A model generated the notes under the pieces. It was not told the DNA's origin. It saw only the letters and a program-made list of their open reading frames with translations, and did not search any database. From the NCBI RefSeq assembly GCF_954871325.1, contig NC_088775.1:24219561-24283560 (forward strand): a stretch of 64,000 nucleotides of DNA, written 5' to 3'. The stretch's first letter is position 1. Each line of letters begins with the position of its first letter. Shown one piece after another: positions 44,460 to 56,359 of the stretch. The position numbers were made by a program, and so were the translations under genes. This stretch comes from Gordionus sp. m RMFG-2023 (taxonomy: Eukaryota > Nematomorpha > Gordioida > Chordodea > Parachordodidae).

Positions 44460-46136
44460 CTGAAAATATAAGAATATTTTTAAAAGCATTAGGTAGTAAG
44501 TATAACAATGTTCAAATATATATATTAGATAACAAACGATTACAGGTAGAAAATAAATAGTCCAGATTTTAATTTATATATTTATTTTTAAAAAAATTAT
44601 ATATTGAGAAAATATCTGAGGGTGACGAGGAAGATGAATTGGTACCATTATCATTAAATGAGGGTATTTGAAAATCAAAATAGAGATAAAAAATTTATTT
44701 ATCTGCCCAAACATACTCCTACGTCGCCACAATCTTAATTTAGTGGCAAGTTTTGTTGGGAAAAGAGCATAAGAAAATATATGTTTTAAAAACATATAAA
44801 AAGTGCAATAAGTGCTAAAATTTATGGAATAAGCAAAATCAATCTACAACATTTGCTATTGATTTAAAGGTAAAATTATCAAGATGACTTATAAAGCCTG
44901 TTTTACAAGATAGAATTCTAGTTTTTTAGTTTGGAAGATAAGCAATTATTAGCTTTATATTTATTAACAAGACGTACAAACAATTCTATCAAGAAGAGAT
45001 GGAAAACTTCTAAAATATTCATTCAAAGAAATTTATTCTCAGAATATATTATGCTAAAAGGAGTTCTAACTGCATCCCAACTTTTTAGTTAAACAAGGAT
45101 GGGAGAACATCTTTTTCCTAAATTCTGAACCTCCCATAATGATATTAATCCTAAAGTGACAAACTTCAAGAAACAGATTGATGCAGAAGATAGATAACTT
45201 ATATGGTAATTTAATATAAAATTATTTATATAAAAAAAAATATACACACATCTGTAACTATATATTTATTAATCCTACCTTAATATATGTATATATTTAT
45301 AATAATCTATATATTTTAATAAAAATGCTAAATAAATTTTGAATAATTTGCTTATTTATATATATTTTACATTTTTCAGGACACTAATCTATATTATATA
45401 AAAATAAATAGATTGACAAATAATGCAAATCAAATTTCAAATTTATGATATAATTTTATAAATATATCTAATAATTGCTAAATAAATTTTGAATAGTTGC
45501 TTATTTATATATATTTTACAAAATAATTTTAATTACATTTTTCAATCTTTAATAATAAAAATGCACACTAGAACATATAAGAGTATTAAATGTCTTATTT
45601 AATAAAATAATTTTAATTACATTTTTCAATCTTTAATAATAAAAATGCACACTAGAACATATAAGAGTATTAATTGTCTTATTTAATAAAATAATTTTAA
45701 TTATATTTTTCAAAAATGGACACCAGAATATGGAATAATATAACTTCATTATATATAAATAAATAGATTTACAAAAAAAAACTAATCAATTTTCACATAG
45801 ATATAATTTCATTAAATAAATCTAATATAATCTATCATTATTTAATGGTTGATAAACCATCTAATACTTATATAAAATTCTTATGGTCTGAATGCTGCTG
45901 GCTCCAGACCATTTATTGAGTTTCCAGTAAGGCACAACATTTTTTAGTAATCTTATCATCCCACATTCTAAAATTATAATAATATCATTAATATATATGA
46001 TATAAATTATACTTATAATTTTGTATCTATTTTCAAATTTTAGTGCAAAATTAAATAAGCATAATTTAAATATATATAATTTTTAAAAAATAAAAGAAAT
46101 GCATATTTAAAAAAAACCCAGTTTGCTTTTTTATTA
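44460..46136. other. AT-rich region with short tandem duplications, no assigned gene
   Basis: A roughly 84-bp unit (TTTTTCAATCTTTAATAATA core with ATGCACACTAGAACATATAA) is duplicated at about 45525-45720, and GCTAAATAAATTTTGAATA recurs at 45330 and 45480. Around 44985-45090 an interrupted plus-strand reading (RWKTSKIFIQRNLFSEYIM) weakly recalls a Harbinger N-terminal motif, too short to call. Nothing else is recognised. Confidence 0.4.
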
Positions 46137-46144
46137 ACGCTTGC

Positions 46145-46368
46145 TAGTGTTGTTTAACGGCTCGTTTTTAGCAGAATTTTTAAAAGGGCTAATTCAATAT
46201 TTCATCCAGAAAAATATTACGCAAGATTGAAGATTTTGATCGTGACAGGAATAAAGGTTAAGACATATATTATCGAAATCTCGAAGCTTATGCAATACTT
46301 TTTTTGGTCAAAATATTGAGTTAGCCGTTCTGAAAAATCGGCTCAAAACGGGTCGTTTAGCAACACTA
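46145..46368. mobile_element. hAT-type MITE of the TAGTGTTG family
   Basis: 224 bp with ends TAGTGTTGTTTAACGGCTCG and CGTTTAGCAACACTA and a perfect 8-bp duplication ACGCTTGC (46137-46144 and 46369-46376). It has the same layout as the two copies within the satellite array at 15277 and 15612, but is more diverged (inner GAAAAATCGGCTCAAAACGGG). Confidence 0.88.
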
Positions 46369-46376
46369 ACGCTTGC

Positions 46377-47723
46377 CATAAAAAATCCAATTTGCACTCT
46401 ACCATCTAAAATGCATTAGCTTTTAAAACGGAGTGTAGCAATGCTTACTTTGTGTGCACTATTAGAATTGGTCTCTTGAATATACAATATTACTTTAAAG
46501 TATTTATTATATTTGGGTCAGTTAATTCACCTATTTATGAATTTTCAGAAACAGGTGTTATTGAAATAAAAATATCCATGCTTATGCTAATCTATAAAAT
46601 ATAAATAATAATTGAACAAAAATAGTGGCAAATTACAAAAATTCAAGTAAAAAGGAAACAGCTGATTAAAAAATAATCCTTTCATACCTCGTCCTAGCTA
46701 TACTAATTTGTTATGTATTTAGTATTCGTGCTATTTCGTGCAAGTGTCCAAGTTACATAACTAAAATTGGTAACTAATTTTCGTGATCGAAATTTCGGAA
46801 TTATATGGTATTTGTGAACTATTTTATTTATTTATTAAAATGAATACATTTGAATTTATCAAAGATATCAGGGTGCTAAATTTATTAAGGAATCCCAGAA
46901 TTACCAATCACAGAATGGGATAAAAGAAAAATACAAATTAACAGGTACTAATTATTATATATTAAAGGAGATAAAGCTATTTTTCCATATCAAACAATAT
47001 TCTAGCACAAAAATAAAAAAAATCTGGCAGTGCAACGTCTAAGTCATATATTAATGGTAAAATCCTTACAATCTTAGATCCTTTGATAGAGGCGGCATTA
47101 CATATTAAATTTAAATGGTACAGCCTCCTGCATATTAACTGATATTACAAATTGTAATAATATCCTAATCCATTTAAATATATCTGATATCTAAACCCTC
47201 AATTCAATCTGATATCCCAACCCATTCAAATCAATGGGTATCTAAAAAAAGAAAATTAGATTTTCTAGATATTGAAAAGAAAATATTCGATATACAAATT
47301 ATGTCTTATTGTCTGTTAAATCCTTAAAACCATATTATAATTAATTCAATTAAAAAAAAATTGTTTAAAATAAATTCAATTTCCTGATATTTTAATAAAA
47401 TAATTATAAATTAACTTCTTTATCTGAAAATTTTAGAGAGCTTATTTTAATAATGTTATTAATGCAATAACAATTTATATTTAAAAAAAACATATATTAT
47501 ATAATATATGTAAATTTATATTATAAAATATTTGTATTATAATAAAATAAAAAAATTATTTTAAAAAAATCCATAAATTTTTACCTGGTAAATTGGTCAA
47601 TGTTTATTATTATATAATTAATTGATTCTAAAGATTCTATTAGATCATATGTAATTATTATCAGTGTCCACATCTTTTAGTAAATTATGAATAATTACAA
47701 TTTTTCAATAAATTATGATGGAG
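46377..47723. other. AT-rich region, no assigned gene
   Basis: Stops occur in all frames. A short plus-strand reading near 46840 (MNTFEFIKDIRVLNLLRNPR) faintly recalls the start of a MADF domain, which accompanies some Harbinger transposons, but it is too short to support. No repeats with clear ends. Confidence 0.35.
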
Positions 47724-47727
47724 ATAA

Positions 47728-48290
47728 GGGTCATTTCATGTCAAATCAATCACTTTTTGGCAGACCCCTTTCGATTTAGATAAAAAATCGTAGGCTGTTT
47801 ATATATGTTCCCATTAGATTATAAACAAAATTTTAGCGCATTAGCAACTATATTAGCGGTAATAATCGGGGTTAAAGGTCCAAGAAACGTCTTTTTCTGC
47901 TTTTTACTGATGTTAAATAATTAGTTTTTAATTTAAAACTATATAAGATCAAATATTGAATCTAATATCAATAGCTAAGTTAATAATTGATAATTATGGT
48001 GAAAACATCAAAATTAATTTTTTTTAAAATATGGGTCATCTTATGGTCAGTTGAAAATTTGAAATTAATATTTCGAAATGAATATGATCTACGATTTTTA
48101 ATTTTTTTAAGAAATATTATCCATTTATTATTTTTTTACATAATTTCTTCAATATATCGCGATTTTTATACTTTAAAAAAATAGATGGCGCTATACATAA
48201 TAGTTTTAATATGTTAAAATTCATTTTTTTATTGATTAAAAATATTTTAATGTATATATATATCATACTAAATCGATTACAAAATGCATT
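47728..48290 (+). repeat. Left TIR of the 47728-56165 transposon
   Basis: About 560 bp, with the landmarks TAATCGGGGTTAAAGGTCC, AAAACATCAAAATTAATTTT and TAGATGGCGCTATA. It matches the right TIR (55615-56165) inverted, and both TIRs of the nested relative. Confidence 0.85.
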
Positions 48291-49574
48291 ATATATATTT
48301 ATTAATTTTTAAAATCTTCATAAATTTTTCCTAATTCAGATAGTTTATAAATTTATTAAATCTTACTTCATCTAAAGGAATACAAGGCTAGCTTATGAGA
48401 TTTCTTCAGGAGATAATATATATGTTCGACTGGTGTGAGTAGAAGGATTGACCAGCGAGAGAATATGAGATTTAGGCAACACTAAAATATCATCTTCAGA
48501 GGAAATTTAAATGAGGCTGAAGGTCTACAAGGGTGTAAAAATCATTTGAATCATTTTTATCGATTATATATATCCTAACCACCATTTATCATCATATACA
48601 CATGTTACATATCCATTAATATTTTTAAATATAATTTTCTCATTTTAAACCGAAACTTGTTTTATATTATATTTTTTGGAATTTGAATATATTTTGGTTT
48701 TTAGCTTATTTTGATCAATGGGAATAACCCCGTGAATTTTTTGGGTCCCATGTATGGGCAGTGCAGAATTAAATCTTTTACGAAGGGTTAATTCCCCGTC
48801 GATATATTCTTAAATGGATACATATTCAAATTGAATTCCATTAATATTTTATTTAGCATAATTATATAATTCTAATGGGGTTTGGATTTGATTTTTATTT
48901 GGCCTTTGAAGACTAGCTCTGGCAACTAATCTTTTGACAGTTCCTCCGATACCGTCACATGCATTTTTGCCGTGAGCAGTGGCAAAGAAATGCCATTCGG
49001 CAGGAATATTAAAATCGTATTTATGAAGGCATATGTTCAGAAAAATTTTGCGATTCTTGTATTGAGACGCGGCTCCATCTGAAAAATATATTTTTTTTTC
49101 TAGTTTAGAATTAAATTTGGCTGTTAAGAAATTAATAAATTTTTTTTGAACATGATGGACTGCACTAGTATTATGGTTTAATGATTCGGATATAATAACA
49201 AAATTTATATTTTTTAAATTTCCTTCAGATTTATAATATGCTACAAATATAGTTGCCTGCACGTTGTTCCAATGAAATCCCTGAACTTCATCTTGTAAAA
49301 TGAAGGAATAATTCTCAGAATAATCTAGAATTGTTAAAAATTCCCCATCTTTTAAATTTTCTTTGGAATTCTTCAAAAATAAACTTTGTTGTTTAGCTAT
49401 AAACGAGTGACGCAGTAAAATTTGAACTTTTTCTAATATATATTCAAGGAAATCATCAACGGACTTTATAATAGTTTCAAGATTTGTTCTATCCACCGTG
49501 ATCCATTGTTTAAACGTGACATATTCTATACGATTTCTCTGAAACAATTGGTATAATTGGCCTTATGAAATTCT

Positions 49575-51670
49575 CAGAGTTTAATCGCTTCTTTTAAAAG
49601 TAGCGCGATACCGCTATCGCTATTTGTCAAAAAAATTAGCGCGCTACCTCTACGCTAATTGTTAAAAAAAATAGCTCGCTATTAGCTACTTTTTATAAAA
49701 AAAAATTTTAAAACAACTTTTTTTAAATTTTGCATATAATGTAATTTTATAGTAAATAATATATAAAAATCAACATTTATAAATATTAAAATATAGTTAA
49801 TTTTGATTATAAAAAAATTTATGGTAATTTGTTGAATTTTAATAATAAAATCATTTCAATATTATCATCCCCAAGTCTAGAGCGACGATCAGAAAGTATC
49901 AGTTTTGCCTTACTAAATAATCTCTCTGTGTTTCACCTTCATCATTATTTTCACCAAATATTCTGTATTCATATTAAATAGAATAAATCATTCATTTCGT
50001 TTTTAATAGAAATGTGTAGTGATATTTATCAAAAATGGAGTCGTAAAATCATTAGGTTGCTATTCTAAATTTTAAACCTCAGGAATTATGATGCAACTAA
50101 GTAAAAATATTTTATCAAATGAATATATTGATTTCCCGGTACTGTATATAAATTGATGGATATTAATCAATAAGAAATAAATATAGTAAAAATCTAATCA
50201 TCCATATTCAATAACCATATCATATTAAATGTTAAGCTCGACACTGTGCAATAAAAACTAATGAAATAATCCATCTTTGTTGTAAATTTTATTAGTTAAA
50301 TTCACTAATTTTTTTATAATTTGATATAAATTATGATATAATATTACTAAAATATGTGTGTATTTAGTTAATAAAAATTCTATATATAATGTGAAATATT
50401 AAACAACTTTTAAATAAATACTGAAAAATTTAATTAATAACTTAACTATTACTAGATTTAATTTTATTACTCTAAATATTTTAAAAATTAATTTATAATA
50501 CTGAAGGCCTTCTAATTGGACCCATTATCGGTCACCATCTTGCAAACTTTATTATGAATCCTAAAAGACTTGTGGACGTCAATAATTTTATTTGCAAGTA
50601 CATCGTATGTCTGGCATCCTATTATCCTTTTGAGGGCTAATGCTACTGATCTTCTTTTTAAAGTCCTAGGGTCTAGCCAATGGCCTGTGATTCCCAAATA
50701 AGCTCTAAAAATATTTAATCAGATCAATTTATAAATATAAATAAGTATTTACCTTCTGTTATGTGTCCAACTATCTGCCGTGGTACATATATGAGATATC
50801 TCTGATAATTCTACTATTAAAGCATCTTTCATCACTTTAAACTTATCTGCTATTTTATTCACAAGTGTCTGGCGACATAAAATAGTTGTACCAGGTGATA
50901 AAGTTTTAATCATCATAGTAAATGATGGATTATCAACCAAGGATATTGGCTGAACTGTATCAATTATAAAATCCACAATAACTTTATCAGTTAATTTCTG
51001 AAAAATATTAACATTTGTATTATTAATTAATTTTGTCTGAATGGAATTAGTCTTTTTGGATGTAGATTCACCTATGTCAAATTTATTTAAATGTTGTTCA
51101 ATTTTCTTAAAACTATTAGCCTGAACAGTCTTATAAAATAAATATTATTATTTGATGTAAAAATGATAATTTACTTTTAGGTGTTTCTTGAGGTTATAGC
51201 TACTGGATTGATTTGAGGAAATATTTTTTTTACATTTTAAACATAAATTTGAAGCCAGTTTTTGTTTTAATATTTATCTTGAAAAATTTTTGAAATCTAG
51301 GGAATGGGAAAGTATTGCTATGAATATTATTTTCTTCCCTGGTATCTTCTTATTAATATCATTGTCTGACTCTGAATCACTTTCAACGATTTGGATATCC
51401 ATATGCGATGCCATTTTAAATTATAAAAAGGTTTATAATACAAATTGAAAATATTAATTACAAATTGAAAATATATTTCAATTTCAAAATTAAATAATAA
51501 ATCATAAAAATTATAATTAATTATGGTATTATATTTAAATTTTCATGCTTATACTTACATTCATTATTTTTTTAAAAGTAGCGCGCTAAAAAATTAAATA
51601 ATTTTAAAAAAAGTAGCAGCTATTAGCTACCAAAAATAATAGCGCACTATGCGCTACTTTAACAACTCTG
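49575..51670 (-). mobile_element. hAT DNA transposon inserted in the transposase-like gene
   Basis: Inverted ends CAGAGTTTAATCGCTTC and GCTACTTTAACAACTCTG, with AAAGTAGCGCG motifs inside both ends. A perfect 8-bp duplication GAAATTCT flanks it (49567-49574 and 51671-51678). Removing it restores continuity of the interrupted host element. The interior carries minus-strand hAT transposase fragments (50512-51414) only; the C-terminal half and dimerisation region are gone, so it is internally deleted and non-autonomous. GTAGCGCGCTA motifs near both ends are likely subterminal sites. Confidence 0.93.
50512..51414 (-). pseudogene. hAT transposase N-terminal fragment
   Basis: Minus strand: an acidic start near 51414 (MASHMDIQIVESDSESDND), a BED-finger-like segment near 51180-51290 (KKCK and CLKC-like cysteines on the minus strand), then 50749-50976 with ISHICTTADSWTHNRR and, after about 50 bases (possible intron, minus-strand GTAAAT...TTTAG), 50512-50697 with GHWLDPRTLKRRSVALALKR and KVCKMVTDNGSN. 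Those motifs are diagnostic for the RNase H-like core of hAT (ZBED-type) transposases. Everything beyond the TDNGSN aspartate is missing. Remaining stops in the BED region show decay. Confidence 0.85.
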
Positions 51671-52416
51671 GAAATTCTATACCAGGGCATTGATCACAAT
51701 TTGTTAAATAACATTTTGGCTGAGATGGATTGCAAATGATTTGCGCCAAATATAAGGATTTATATAGTAATCTTCTGCTGCAATTTCAGCTATTACATTT
51801 GTCATTAATTTCACATTCTGGTGAATGGCGCAGACACAAACAGTGTGTGTGCCACTAGCTTCAAATAAAATACAGTTTTTAGGTCTAAATTCGGCAAATT
51901 GAGAGAATCCAATTAATATATTTGGGTATTCTTCCTTAAACATCTTGAATATATCTTTAAGATTATTTAATATAAGTTTTTTTTGGACTGGTTCTTTCTC
52001 GCCTTTAACAGATACACAATCCTTTATTCCAGGCATGAGTCGACTTATTTCATCAGAACTATGAAAATCGACGAGTTTAAATGTTTTTCCGTTTAGTGTC
52101 TTTCCTGCCTTATGTTTGGGAATGAAAGAATTCCACTTTCTTTTTCCACCATTTTAGATTTTCTTGCCATGTAAGATGTTACGTTGAATTCCTCTTGAAT
52201 TTTATTAACACTCCATCTTTGAGGCAAAATTGTAAGAATTTGATATTGTTGATTTTTTTGATAATTTATCAAAGTTATACTTTAATATAATAAGAATTTT
52301 CTCTTTCATTGGACTATCAATCTCGGAACCAGATATTTCTAAAACCTTACTCTTTATTGCTTTTTCAATCTTTTGAATTTTATTTTTAAGATATTTTTTC
52401 TCCATTAAACGTTTTT

Positions 52417-55204
52417 GGGTTATTCCATGTCAAATGAGCAAAAAAATAAAGATTTTCAGCCAACCCCTTTCTATTTCGATAAAAAGTTGTAGACTGGTTA
52501 TATATGTTCCCATTAGATTATAAACAAAATTTTAGCTCATTAGCAACTATATTAGCGGAGATAATCGGGGTTAAAGGTCCAAAAAACGTCTTTTTTTGCT
52601 TTTTACTGATGTCAAATAATTAGTTTTTAATCTAAAACTAAATATGATCATTGAATCTAATATCAATAGCTAAGTTAATAATTGATAATTATGGCTAAAA
52701 CATCAAAATTAATTTTTGATAAAATATGGGTCATCTTATGGTCAGTTGAAAACTTGAAATTAATATTTCGAAATGTATATGATCTCCGATTTTTAATTTT
52801 TTTAAGAAATATTATCCGTTTACTATTTTTTTAATAATTTCTTCAACAATTAGCATGGCTGGATATTTATTTAAAAAAATATTGCGATTTTTATACTTTA
52901 AAAAAATAGATGGCGCTATATATATTAGTTTTAATATGTTAAAATTCATTTTTTTTATTGATTAAAAATATTTTAATGTATAATATATCATAAAATTCGA
53001 TTATATAACTTTGTAAACCTTATTCCCCTGAGATATTCGTAGGATAAAAAATTTTAATAATTTTTTTAATATTTAAATGTAAATTAAAAATAATTAAAAA
53101 ATCCGAATAGCACACGAACATAAAGCAGTATTAAAGGAGTGCAGGAAAATTATTAAGAGAAAAATCGAAAATCACATTAATTACCAGACCTACCCCCAAC
53201 CACCCCCCCCCCACAGACTAAGTCATACCCATCAGGATCAAGAATGTTATGAAATTGTCATTATCTTAAATTATTAAAATAACCAGAGATAAAGAAAATT
53301 TCGAAGATTTTGAAAAATTTTTTAAGCAAAAAAATAAACAAAATTATAGTTCTGATGAAATAAGCCGACTCATGCCTGGAATAAAAGATTGTGTATCTGT
53401 TAAAGGCGAGAAAGAATCAATCCAAAGACTTATATTAAATAAGCTTAAATAAATATTCAAGATGTTTAAGGAAGAATACCCAAATATATCAATTGGATTC
53501 TCTAAATTTGCCGAACTTAGACCAAAAAACTGTATTTTAGTTGGAGCTAGTGGCACACACACGGTTTGTGTCTGCGCCATTCATAATGTGAAATTAATGA
53601 CAAATGTAGAAAAATTTTAAAGATGGGGAATTTTTAACAATTCTAGATTATTCTGAGAATTATTCCTTCATTTTACAAGATGAAGTTCAGGGATTTCATT
53701 CGAACAACGTGCAGGCCACTATACATCCATTTGTAGCATATTATAAATCTGCAAAATATAAATTTTGTTATTTTATCCAAATTTAATTCTAAACCAGAAA
53801 AAATAATATATTTTTCAGATGAAGCCGCGTCTCAATACAAGAATAGCAAAATTTTTCTGAACATATGCCTTCATAAATACGATTTTAATATTCCTGCCAA
53901 ATGGCATTTGCCACTGCTCACGGCAAAAATGCATGTGACGGTATCGGAGGAACTGTCAAAAGATTAGTTGCCAGAAAGGCCAAATAAAAATCAAATCCTA
54001 ACCCCATTAGAATTATATAATTATGCTAAAGAAAATATTAATGGAATTCAATTTGAATATGTATCCAATCAAGAATATATCAAAGAGGAATTAGCCTTTC
54101 GTAAAAGATTTAATGCACTGCTTATACATGGGACCCAAAAAATTCACGGGGTTATTCTCATTGATCAAAATAGACTAAAAACCAAAATATATTCTAATTC
54201 CAAAAAATATAATATAAAACAAGTTTCGTTTTTAAATGAGAAAATTAATTTTTAAAATATTAATGGATATATAACATGTGTATATGATGATAAATGGTGG
54301 TTAGGATATATAATCGATTAAAATGATATAAATGAAGAAGTAAAAATCCGATTTTTACACCCTTGTGGACCTTCAGCCTCATTTAAATTTCCTCTGAAAG
54401 ATGATATTTAATGTTGGCTAAATCTCATATTCTCTCGCTGGTCAATCCTTCTACTCCCACCAGTCAAACATATATATTATCTCCTGAAGAAATCTCACAA
54501 GCTAGTAAGGCTTTGTATTCCTTTAGATGATGTAAGATTTAATTAATTTATAAACTATCTTAATTAGGCTAAATTTGTGAAAATTTTAAAAATTTATGAT
54601 CTGAATTACAAATAAATATATATAATGGACATTGTGTATGTATGATATATATACATTAAAATATTTTTAATCAATAAAAAAAATGAATTTTAACATATTA
54701 AAACTATTATATATAGCGCCATCTATTTTTTTAAAGTATAAAAATCGCAATATTTTTTAAAATAAATATCCAGCCATGCTAATTGTTGAAGAAATTATTA
54801 AAAAAATAGTAAACGGATATTTCTTAAAAAAATTAAAAATCGGAGATCATATACATTTCGAAATATTAATTTCTAGTTTTCAACTGACCATAAGATGACC
54901 CATATTATATCAAAAATTAATTTTGATGTTTCGCCATAATCATCAATTATTAACTTAGCTATTGATATTATATTCATATTTGATCATATTTAGTATTAAA
55001 TTAAAAACTAGTTATTTAACATCAGTAAAAAGCAAAAAAAGACGTTTTTTAGACCTTTAACCCCGAATATCTCCACTAATATAGTTGCTAATCCGCTAAA
55101 ATTTTGTTTATAATCTAATGGGAACATATATAACCAGCCTACGATTTTTCATCGAAATCGAAAGGGGTCGGCCGAAAAGTGATTGATTTGACATGGAATG
55201 ACCC
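52417..55204 (+). mobile_element. Second copy of the same transposon family, nested in the first
   Basis: Ends GGGTTATTCCATGTCAAATG and GATTTGACATGGAATGACCC; TIRs about 52417-52998 and 54630-55204. Flanks TTTT and TTTC make an imperfect 4-bp duplication. With one duplication and the insert removed, the host element reads on smoothly from KRK to RLMEKK, supporting true nesting. It carries a plus-strand, internally deleted copy of the same protein (53280-54545). The left TIR-proximal DNA (53010-53325), including a C-rich run, also occurs inverted at 55260-55615 in the host element, as expected for two copies of one family facing opposite ways. Confidence 0.85.
53280..54545 (+). pseudogene. Decayed transposase-like protein of the nested copy
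   Basis: Plus-strand homologue of the minus-strand protein at 48360-52405. Recognisable parts: SRLMPGIKDCVSVKGEKES near 53370, RPKNCILVGASGTHTVCVCA near 53520-53580, ILDYSENYSFILQDEVQGFH near 53640-53700, then after a deletion SDEAASQYKN-like near 53815-53840, NACDGIGGTVKRL near 53930-53970, and frame 53968-54255 with RPNKNQILTPLELYNYAKEN. The tail DDKWWLGYIID is near 54285. An internal deletion of several hundred bases removes the segment between CAIH and ENYS, and several frameshifts and stops are present. SDGAA is changed to SDEAA. Confidence 0.82.
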
Positions 55205-55377
55205 TTTCTTTTAATTGGTGATTCTCCAATATTTTGGTTTCATTAATCTATTCAAAGGCATCCTGATTATGGGTTATTGGGGATAATCTTCAAAATTTTC
55301 TTTATCTCTGGTTATTTTAATAATTTAAGATAATGACAATTTCATAACATTATTGGTCTTGATGGGTATGGCTTAGT

Positions 55378-55420
55378 CTGGGGGAGGGGGGGGGGGTAGA
55401 AGGGAGGGGGAAGGGGGGGG
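55378..55420 (+). repeat. G-run tract
   Basis: About 43 bases with runs of four to twelve G separated by A or TA, in strongly AT-rich DNA. The homologous place in the nested copy (53191-53214) is a C-rich run on the plus strand. The pattern can form G-quadruplexes. Confidence 0.75.
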
Positions 55421-55614
55421 TAGGCCTGGTAATTAATGTGATTTTCGATTTTCCCATTAATAATTTTCCCGCACTCCTTTATTTCTGCTTTTTTGTTCGT
55501 GTGCTAGTCGGATTTTTCAATTATTACATTGAAATATTAAAAAAATTATTAAAATTTTTTATCCTGCGAATATCTCAGGGGAATAATTTTTACAAAGTTA
55601 TATAATCGAATTTT

Positions 55615-56165
55615 ATGATATATTATACATTAAAATATTTTTAATCAATAAAAAAATGAATTTTAACATATTAAAACTATTATGTGCCACCTATTTTTTT
55701 AAAGTATAAAAATCGCAATATTTTTTTAAATAAATATCCAGCCATGCTAATTGTTGAAGAAATTATTAAAAAAACAGTAAATGGATAATATTTCTTAAAA
55801 AAATGAGATCATATACATTTCGAAAATTTTTAACTGACCATAAGATGACCCATATTTAAAAAAAAATTAATTTTGATGTTTTCGCCATAACTATCAATTA
55901 TTAACTTAGCTATTGATATTAGATTCAATATTTGATCATATTTAGTTTATAATTAAAAACTAATTATTTAACATCAGTAAAAAGCAAAAAAAGACGTTTT
56001 TGGACCTTTAACCCCGATTATCTCTGCTAATATAGTTGCTAATGCGCTAAAATTTTATTTATAATCTAATGGGAACATATATAACCAGTCTACAACTTTT
56101 TATCGAAATTAAAAGGGGTCGGCAGAAAATCTTGATTTTTTTGCTCATTTGACATGGAATGACCC
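55615..56165 (-). repeat. Right TIR of the 47728-56165 transposon
   Basis: About 550 bp, inverted match of 47728-48290, ending TGGAATGACCC and followed by the ATAA duplication. Confidence 0.85.
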
Positions 56166-56350
56166 ATAAGCCAAAGGCACCTTCCGCTGTAGAACGTGCT
56201 GTAGACAATCTTATATTATGATTGTATCACTAATGTCATATTAACATAACTTCGTCTATTAAATGGGGTCATAATATTTTTATTAAGGAGATAGGCTTCA
56301 TCAGTAACAAAATAATATGGGGATATCACGTTGCTGGTTGGTAGGTAGAG
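56166..56350 (-). pseudogene. Harbinger-like transposase fragment interrupted by the large transposon
   Basis: The minus strand reads NVISPYYFVTDEAYLLNKNI then TPFNRR, and after a frame change RLSTARSTAEGAFGL near 56170-56215. The family is known to carry PYxFVGDEAF, then RPFPR, then RLSRARRVVENAFG, so this is the C-terminal DDE region with the aspartate and glutamate still present. The reading meets the ATAA duplication and the end of the big transposon, so the transposon inserted here. About one frameshift is seen. The continuation left of 47724 is too decayed to follow. Confidence 0.75.
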
Positions 56351-56359
56351 GACGGCAAC

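Larger units (their letters stand above)
48360..52405 (-). pseudogene. Transposase-like protein of the 47728 element, split by a hAT insertion
   Basis: Minus-strand pieces in order: 52205-52405 (basic coiled start, MEKKYLKNKIQKIEKA), about 52040-52200 (RWSVNKIQEEFNVTSYMAR), 51704-52070 (DEISRLMPGIKDCVSVKGEK, RPKNC, SGTHTVCVCAIHQNVKLM), the hAT gap, 48849-49547 (DYSENYSFILQDEVQGFHWN, SDGAASQYKNRKIF, AEWHFFATAHGKN, DGIGGTVKRLVARASLQRP), and about 48380-48600 (DDKWWLGYI, HPCGPSASFKFP). DYSEN, SDGAA and AEWHFF could supply a DDE-type acidic set, an inference. Besides the hAT there are about three frameshifts or stops (near 52140-52205, 51680-51704 and 48640-48850). Confidence 0.82.
47728..56165 (-). 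mobile_element. Large DNA transposon with about 560-bp TIRs and 4-bp TSD, host of two nested insertions
   Basis: Ends GGGTCATTTCATGTCAAATC and TTTGACATGGAATGACCC lie in inverted repeats at 47728-48290 and about 55615-56165. The duplication ATAA flanks both sides (47724-47727 and 56166-56169). The coding strand is minus: the transposase-like protein runs from about 55.29 kb through 52.2 kb to 48.38 kb, interrupted by a relative (52417-55204) and a hAT (49575-51670). Without these the element would be about 3.55 kb. Its protein (SDGAASQYKN, DGIGGTVKR motifs) is a family known from insects and cnidarians as uncharacterised. A 4-bp duplication occurs in Sola, Ginger and Chapaev among others; I cannot decide the superfamily. 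Confidence 0.85.

Noticed and set aside
54590-55204. This segment as the right TIR of the outer transposon
   Set aside because: It lies next to the C-terminal end of the nested plus-strand protein, and the outer element has its own right TIR at 55615-56165 with the matching ATAA duplication.
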